From: an uncultured Bacteroidales bacterium
GTDB lineage: Bacteria > Bacteroidota > Bacteroidia > Bacteroidales > JAUNSR01
Length of the DNA stretch: 28,609 bases
Assembly (NCBI GenBank): GCA_947074245.1
Contig: CAMTOW010000001.1
Coordinates: forward strand, 1 to 28,609
Direction: 5' to 3'
Shown here: in pieces, positions 24,401 through 28,609 of the stretch
How positions within the stretch are numbered: the first letter of the stretch is position 1
Layout of the letters: the number at the start of each line of letters is the position of its first letter
Program-made: the position numbers and the translations under genes
The notes under the pieces: generated by a model
Seen by the model: only the letters and a program-made list of their open reading frames with translations
The model's database searches: none
Told to the model about the DNA's origin: nothing

Positions 24401-26988
24401 ACGTGCCGGGAGAAAAGATTCAGATATCGTTTCCTTCCGCGGAAAAAAGCCGAGCTTTGGTCTGTGTAGAAAACAGCGGAGGAATACTCCAACATCAGGA
24501 AGTAAATTGCCAGAAGGGAGAAACGCGCTTGACGATTGAAGCGAGCAAGGATATGGAACCGAACGTCTATATCAGTGTCAGCCTTATCAATCCGTACGCG
24601 ACGACGGAAAGCGACCTTCCGATCCGGATGTATGGTGTGGTTCCGATACGCGTATGTGGTGCGGACTCACATCTGGAACCGATTATCAAATCTCCGGAGA
24701 GTGTAAAACCGAATTCTCGTTTCAATGTTACGATCAGTGAGAAAAAGGGATTACCGATGACTTATACGATCGCAGTCGTTGACGACGGATTATTGGATCT
24801 GACGCGATTCAAGACTCCTTCTCCGTGGAATGCGTTCTTTGCAAAAGAAGCTTTGAGCGTACGAACATGGGATATGTATAATTTCGTATTAGGAGCCTAT
24901 GGTGGTAAAATTGAGCAGATGTTCAGCATCGGTGGAGATGACGCATTGAATAAAGGACCGAAAGCGATCATGAACCGTTTTGAACCCGTAGTCATCTATA
25001 AAGGACCATACGAGTTGAAAAAAGGGGAAAGTAAAACGATCCCGATAGATATGCCGAATTACATCGGTCGCGTGCGCTGTATGGTTGTGGCCGGTAATGA
25101 AAATGGATATGGGAATGCGGAGAAAAACATATTCGTCAGACAACCGGTGATGATTCTGGGAACATTACCGCGATTGCTCGCTCCGGGCGATGAGATTTGG
25201 GTGCCTGCTACTGTTTTTGCAATGGAAGATAATATCGGAGATATTGCGGTTGAACTCAGTTCTTCTCCTGACTTCGACGTTATCGGAAACAATCGACAAA
25301 CCGTGAGCATGCAAAAAACAGGCAATAAATTGATCTGGTTTAAAATCAAGACCAAAGAAACGACTGGTGCAGGACAGATCAGCTTAACGGCAAGAGCAAA
25401 AAACAATACCTCATTATGGTGTACCGACATTGAGATCAAATCGCCGTTGACATCGGTTATGAAGATTCAGAATTATACGGTCGAAAAAGGTGAGACGGCA
25501 GACATTTCCTTCCAATCGTTCGGTCTGAATGGATCGCAGAGCGCACAGCTAGAGGTATCGGGGGTAAAACCGCTCAACTTATCCAAACGGTTGGGATATC
25601 TGCTGGATTATCCGTATTCTTGTTTGGAGCAACTTATCTCAAAAGCATTCCCATATCTGTATTTGGCGGATGTGGCTGAGTTCTCGACACAAGAACATCA
25701 GCGAATGAAAGAGACTGTCAATGATGTTTTAGGAAGATTACCTTCCTATCTGGTAGGCGGAACGGGGGGAGTTTCGTACTGGCCGGGAGGAACCAACGTG
25801 AATGGCTGGGGAACGGCATACGCGGCTAATTTCCTGATAGAAGCTACGAAAAGAGGGTATCCTATTCAACCGAGACTGATGAAACGCGTAACTGAATATA
25901 TTGGAAACATTGCAAGGAATTGGAACTCGGTAGAATCACCTTATCAAAATTCGGAACAATCGACTCAAGCCTATCGACTGTATGTGTTGGCAAAAGCGGG
26001 TATGACGGAAAGCGGTGCGATGAATCGACTCAGAACATTACCGAATCTCAATCCGAATGCGAAATGGATACTGGCGCTGGCTTATGCGGAGGTTGGTCGT
26101 GATGATATTTCCAAACAGTTGATTGAATCGGCTGGAAATGACACAAACCGGACAGACGGCTGGGATTATACGTTCGGTTCGCCATTGCGTGAAATGGGAT
26201 ATCATTTGCTGCTTTTCACAAAACTGAAAATGAACAGGAACGCATCGGCTCTAGCTGGCACGATTCAGGAGATACTTGCTTCGCAGAATTGGTATGATAC
26301 CTATGCGACTTCGACTGCGCTTATCGCAATGGCGAGATATTATGAATGGATGCCTCCGGTTAAAGAAATGAGCTTTACCTTGGCGGATGGAAGCAAAAAT
26401 GACGCCATCAGTTGCAATAAAGCGTTCTGGAGCGGACCGGTAAACTTTAAAAACGGAAACGCGCAGCTGAAACTGAAAAACAATAGTTCGGGAACCTTGT
26501 TTATCCGCTCGATCGTCTCGGGAATTCCGACAACCGGGGAACAGTTCGCAACAGAAAATGGAATGGCGCTGAACATAACCTATACGAATGCGAACGGCGC
26601 TCCGATAGAGATCAGTTCGCTTCCGCAAGGCACGAATTTCTTCATGAACGCAGAAGTTATAAATACGCAGGGAACACCCATCAAGGATCTGATGCTGGAT
26701 CAACAAATCCCGTCAGGATGGGAAATTCTTAATACGGGATATATGTTTGGAAACGAAAGTTCAGGAACTAAGAATCCGGGGATAACGTATCAGAACATAT
26801 TGGATACGAAAGTAATTAGTTATATTCCTCGGATGGAAGCGTTTCAACGTATCACGGTACGTGTACCCGTGGTTGCTTCATTCGCAGGAAAATACTTCTT
26901 ACCTGCTACGACCTGCGAAGCGATGTATGATGGAAATATAAACGCGTCATCCAAAGGAGTAATGATTGAAGTGGTTCGTAACGAATGA
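21415..26988 (+). CDS. Bacterial alpha-2-macroglobulin lipoprotein (YfhM-like)
   Basis: This 1857-aa protease-trapping protein is anchored by Cys19 (LLGGC). N-terminal macroglobulin-type beta domains (MG1 and others) are followed by the MG2-like A2M_N segment near residue 628 (FIYTDRGVWRPGDSIYVTF). Next come the bait-region domain at about 984-1100 (VPGEKIQISFPS), the A2M core segment at about 1215-1260 (RQPVMILGTLPRLLAPGDEIW), and the alpha-helical thioester domain (about 1390-1690). That domain keeps the intact motif YPYSCLEQ, with Cys1403 and Gln1406. A C-terminal MG10-like domain ends at VEVVRNE-like residues. In known members, cleavage of the bait exposes the thioester, which covalently captures the attacking protease. 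It is divergent from pbpC. Codon third positions look more AT-rich than in the PUL, but nothing suggests recent transfer. Confidence 0.94.
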   Translation: MKNYSSLILMFLIALLGGCEKKENSYDKRFSTQVVDFNPLVEGYTEGMVGRAATVNVLFSVNIPDKHQSPEFLEKVFSITPKVKGTLSVRNRRELIFKPNSLLNRNENYTVSIDLKKLFDTEEKSNRFSFSFWTIPPEINMKITNLNLDITELGDTIYNIVCHAKTSDIEDSLVIRNLFEFSEPVIVNWDKQRRSNDFRLTVQPEKQYAKGGKIDVFIKDNPEGYRKKKIATLKVPAKNDFSVYQIEPVTGNDEYVNVIFTRSLDPDQDLSGLIEVSPNDNTTMSIAGNRLKIWIADKNRSDHIVRVHDGIRSTANRVLKKSEVNNPNDYVKEVSFQSKNPSLGFIGNGSVIPIEGNAIVPFYATSLRGVIVRIIKIYENNMGEFLQINNLNGDNQLPRVGVLLCRKIIFLDEMSHYDLSDRNAFALDLKSLITPEPGAMYRVILSFNQDLSAFPCENNRHMSKKELLEQNAIIEKNEMEQFGNGNSYYYFNDQGWENYNWDERNMPCKSSYYVNRQVGKNILYSDLGIIAKNGDAGNMLVSVHNLSTARPEKDVSVSVYDFQNQLIERKTTWDDGTVEINVLNKKPYYLIAKNKEHTGYLRLDPSQSLSMSTFDVAGEEVRKGIKGFIYTDRGVWRPGDSIYVTFILNDRDKALPPNHPVTLELFTPDNQLYKKISYRRSLNNFYYFPIKTPENGKTGIWNCQISVGGVSFYKKLRIETIKPNRLEIDLEFDQKILERNQEFQGNLSSRWLTGAMANQLKYDVTATFIPTKTQFDGYKGYIFDNPTAKYETEDILISKGITNEQGKASFNKTLRLGATAPGMLQGQFVSKVYEESGEFSVSAIQKNYSPYTSYAGIRTPQNSKNALSLNTDHIFNIATVTPDGKALAHSDLEIKIYKVDWYWWWSSDFSGIANYLTSRYENLIRKLNMVTNKNGLGQFVLSFRDEDWGTYYIQVKDKKSGHLTGCMAYFDDEYRTMNGVTDKAVLLSITTDKEEYVPGEKIQISFPSAEKSRALVCVENSGGILQHQEVNCQKGETRLTIEASKDMEPNVYISVSLINPYATTESDLPIRMYGVVPIRVCGADSHLEPIIKSPESVKPNSRFNVTISEKKGLPMTYTIAVVDDGLLDLTRFKTPSPWNAFFAKEALSVRTWDMYNFVLGAYGGKIEQMFSIGGDDALNKGPKAIMNRFEPVVIYKGPYELKKGESKTIPIDMPNYIGRVRCMVVAGNENGYGNAEKNIFVRQPVMILGTLPRLLAPGDEIWVPATVFAMEDNIGDIAVELSSSPDFDVIGNNRQTVSMQKTGNKLIWFKIKTKETTGAGQISLTARAKNNTSLWCTDIEIKSPLTSVMKIQNYTVEKGETADISFQSFGLNGSQSAQLEVSGVKPLNLSKRLGYLLDYPYSCLEQLISKAFPYLYLADVAEFSTQEHQRMKETVNDVLGRLPSYLVGGTGGVSYWPGGTNVNGWGTAYAANFLIEATKRGYPIQPRLMKRVTEYIGNIARNWNSVESPYQNSEQSTQAYRLYVLAKAGMTESGAMNRLRTLPNLNPNAKWILALAYAEVGRDDISKQLIESAGNDTNRTDGWDYTFGSPLREMGYHLLLFTKLKMNRNASALAGTIQEILASQNWYDTYATSTALIAMARYYEWMPPVKEMSFTLADGSKNDAISCNKAFWSGPVNFKNGNAQLKLKNNSSGTLFIRSIVSGIPTTGEQFATENGMALNITYTNANGAPIEISSLPQGTNFFMNAEVINTQGTPIKDLMLDQQIPSGWEILNTGYMFGNESSGTKNPGITYQNILDTKVISYIPRMEAFQRITVRVPVVASFAGKYFLPATTCEAMYDGNINASSKGVMIEVVRNE

Positions 26989-27080
26989 CACTTCCGATTG
27001 GGAAAATTGACGAATCATTAGATCGGATTTCCGAATGTATAACCTGATCAAGTAGGATTGTCCGAGTACATTAATCATAA

Positions 27081-27123
27081 AATAGCCTCGATTCAGTTTT
27101 TATCAGACTGAATCGAGGCTATT
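27081..27123. terminator. Bidirectional terminator between the macroglobulin gene and sufS
   Basis: A perfect 17-bp stem, AATAGCCTCGATTCAGT (27081-27097) and ACTGAATCGAGGCTATT (27107-27123), encloses a 9-nt loop. The plus-strand tail is CTCGTTTTG; the minus-strand tail begins TTTTATGATT. It lies between two convergent genes and probably ends both transcripts. The remainder of 26989-27192 shows nothing else recognisable. Confidence 0.88.
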
Positions 27124-27192
27124 CTCGTTTTGGGATGGAGCATCGTATTAAACGATATATTATCGTACGATTGCTTGAAAACCCATCGTTAT

Positions 27193-28410
27193 TTATTCGA
27201 ACATCATTGCCACACGCTTAACGCCGGCAATCAGTTTATCGACTTCTTCTTTTGTATTGTACATTCCGAATGATGCACGTACCGTACCTTCTATACCTAA
27301 TGCCTGCATCAAGGGTTGAGCGCAATGATGACCGGTACGAACAGCGATCCCTTGCTTATCGAGTAGCATCCCCATATCGTAATGATGGATTTTGCCAACT
27401 AGGAATGAGATCACACCGCTTTTATCTTGGGCATTCCCGTATATCTTCATTCCCGGTATTTTATTTAATTCCTGAGTCGCGTATTCCAGAAGTTCATGCT
27501 CGTGTTTGGCGATGTTGTCCAGACCTATTTCTTCGACGTAATCCAAAGCGGCAGCTAATGCCGTCGAACCGATATAATCGGGTGTACCCGCCTCAAATTT
27601 GTAAGGAAGCTCATTGTATGTCGTTTTATCGAACGAAACATGAGAGATCATCTCTCCTCCTCCCTGGTAAGGTGGCATCGCATTCAACCAATTCTCTTTG
27701 CCATATAAAACTCCGATTCCGGTAGGTCCGTAAATTTTATGTCCGGAAAAGACATAAAAGTCAGCATCTAGATCTTGAACATCCACTTTTAAGTGGGGAA
27801 CTGCCTGCGCTCCGTCGATCAAAACAGGGACTTGATGCTCGTGAGCAATCTTAACAATCTCTTTGACCGGATTTACTGTACCGAGCACATTCGATACGTG
27901 TGTTATAGATACGAACTTCGTCTTGTCTGTGAATAAGCGTTTATAAGCATCCATATCGAGCTCCTGCTTATCATTCATCGGAACGACTTTAATAACAATT
28001 CCCTTGCGCTCGCGTAGCATTTGCCATGGAACGATATTGGCATGATGTTCCATTTCTGAAAGAATCACTTCGTCTCCTTCTTTTAGATATTTATCGCCAA
28101 AGGAGGAAACGACAAGGTTGATCGCTTCCGTAGTACCTCGAGTGAATATTATTTCTTCGGATTTGTTCGCATTCAGAAAGCGCTGTACTCTTTTGCGTGC
28201 ATTCTCATGAGCTTCTGTTGCTTCCTGGCTCAGAAAATGAACACCTCGATGTATGTTGGAATTCGTATTATAATATCCTTCTTCGATTTTATTGACCACA
28301 TGAACGGGCTTTTGAGTCGTAGCACCGTTATCCAGATAAACAAGATCTTTGTTGTAAACTTTTTTGGACAGAATTGGAAAGTCTGCTCTAATCTCTTCTA
28401 TAGATTTCAT
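27193..28410 (-). CDS. sufS: Cysteine desulfurase SufS
   Basis: This 405-aa PLP enzyme converts L-cysteine to L-alanine and passes the sulfur as a persulfide for Fe-S cluster assembly (SUF system) in the cytoplasm. The whole protein is an aminotransferase class V fold. The PLP-binding Lys225 is in FSGHKIYGPTGIGVLYG, and the catalytic Cys363 in VRTGHHCAQPLM. Both positions agree closely with E. coli SufS (Lys226, Cys364), and the short active-site loop marks the group II type. The start at 28410 (MKSIEEIRADFPIL) gives the family length; a TTG 42 bp upstream would add a non-conserved tail. No sufE/sufU is visible here. The remaining suf genes may lie beyond the right edge, but a terminator stands between. 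Confidence 0.96.
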   Translation of the reverse strand: MKSIEEIRADFPILSKKVYNKDLVYLDNGATTQKPVHVVNKIEEGYYNTNSNIHRGVHFLSQEATEAHENARKRVQRFLNANKSEEIIFTRGTTEAINLVVSSFGDKYLKEGDEVILSEMEHHANIVPWQMLRERKGIVIKVVPMNDKQELDMDAYKRLFTDKTKFVSITHVSNVLGTVNPVKEIVKIAHEHQVPVLIDGAQAVPHLKVDVQDLDADFYVFSGHKIYGPTGIGVLYGKENWLNAMPPYQGGGEMISHVSFDKTTYNELPYKFEAGTPDYIGSTALAAALDYVEEIGLDNIAKHEHELLEYATQELNKIPGMKIYGNAQDKSGVISFLVGKIHHYDMGMLLDKQGIAVRTGHHCAQPLMQALGIEGTVRASFGMYNTKEEVDKLIAGVKRVAMMFE

Positions 28411-28477
28411 ATCGTGAAATTTAAATTGAAACACGGAAATCGACACATACAAACTGAATTTGTCTGTGTTATGAATA

Positions 28478-28485
28478 CAAAAATA
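28478..28485 (-). promoter_or_regulatory. Putative -7 element of sufS
   Basis: Read on the minus strand this is TATTTTTG, an exact TAnnTTTG match. It is 68 bp before the ATG at 28410. The -33 TTTG is not evident. It implies sufS can be transcribed on its own. Confidence 0.5.
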
Positions 28486-28560
28486 ACGATTTAACAGCGG
28501 TCGGTTGAATGATAGGTCTTCAAAAAAATATAAATCTCCGGATTAATAGACAGGATAAAA

Positions 28561-28600
28561 AAGAAAACCCCTCCAACCGAATTAGATTCAGTTGGAGGGG
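28561..28600 (-). terminator. Terminator of a minus-strand gene beyond the right edge
   Basis: The stem CCCCTCCAACCGAAT (28568-28582) pairs with ATTCAGTTGGAGGGG (28586-28600), with one G-U pair on the minus strand and a 3-nt loop. The minus-strand tail is TTTTCTTTTTT. The orientation shows that a minus-strand transcription unit ends here, just upstream of sufS. Confidence 0.85.
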
Positions 28601-28609
28601 ATATTCTGT

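Noticed and set aside
28411..28452. Fourteen-residue N-terminal extension of SufS from a TTG
   Set aside because: The SufS family begins at about MKSIEEIR; the extension is non-conserved and brings the length above normal.
1..28609. CRISPR arrays, insertion sequences, phage or conjugative genes
   Set aside because: No regularly spaced repeats, transposase, integrase or terminal inverted repeats were seen on either strand.

Overview
The window looks like chromosome from a Bacteroidota bacterium, most likely order Bacteroidales. Three things support this. It has a SusC/SusD pair with lipoprotein glycanases and a DUF6377-type regulator. Several genes are preceded by the Bacteroidales -7 element TAnnTTTG (with TTTG near -33), and start codons lack Shine-Dalgarno sequences. 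DUF4369-thioredoxin and BACON domains, typical of this phylum, are also present. Genus cannot be fixed from the sequence alone.

Left part (1-2750): the 3' end of a tRNA-Leu(UAG) with a terminator, a small outer-membrane beta-barrel protein, an unrecognised all-helical protein, and a convergent YbdG-like mechanosensitive channel. A gene-free stretch of about 590 bp (2751-3343) follows. It holds two promoters and an imperfect 46-bp tandem repeat.

Centre (3344-15219): a complete polysaccharide utilisation locus (PUL). A membrane-spanning DUF6377 regulator is followed by a five-gene operon: SusC transporter, SusD, a surface glycan-binding lipoprotein with an internal duplication, a BACON-GH16 endo-beta-glucanase lipoprotein, and a GH3 beta-glucosidase lipoprotein. 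The enzymes point to beta-1,3-glucan (laminarin-like) or mixed-linkage beta-glucan. The inferred route is cutting and binding at the cell surface, import through SusCD, and final hydrolysis by GH3 in the periplasm. The residues after the lipidated cysteines fit this: acidic in SusD, the binding protein and GH16, basic in GH3. A 12-bp perfect inverted repeat lies between regulator and susC, and a hairpin sits between the binding-protein and GH16 genes.

Minus-strand block (15401-21304): a secreted GH36 alpha-galactosidase, a TlpA-like DUF4369-thioredoxin lipoprotein, and penicillin-binding protein 1C (pbpC). Well-formed terminators bound the first two, so they are probably separate transcripts.

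Right part: an 1857-aa bacterial alpha-2-macroglobulin lipoprotein with an intact thioester motif is divergent from pbpC, across a 107-bp AT-rich gap that contains a perfect 20-bp palindrome. A convergent sufS (cysteine desulfurase) follows. At the right edge, a minus-strand terminator signals another minus-strand gene just outside the window.

Most of the content belongs to known families. I see no CRISPR array, insertion sequence, phage gene or clearly unprecedented system. The more interesting points are regulatory DNA structures, the duplicated glycan-binding module, and the pbpC/macroglobulin divergon.
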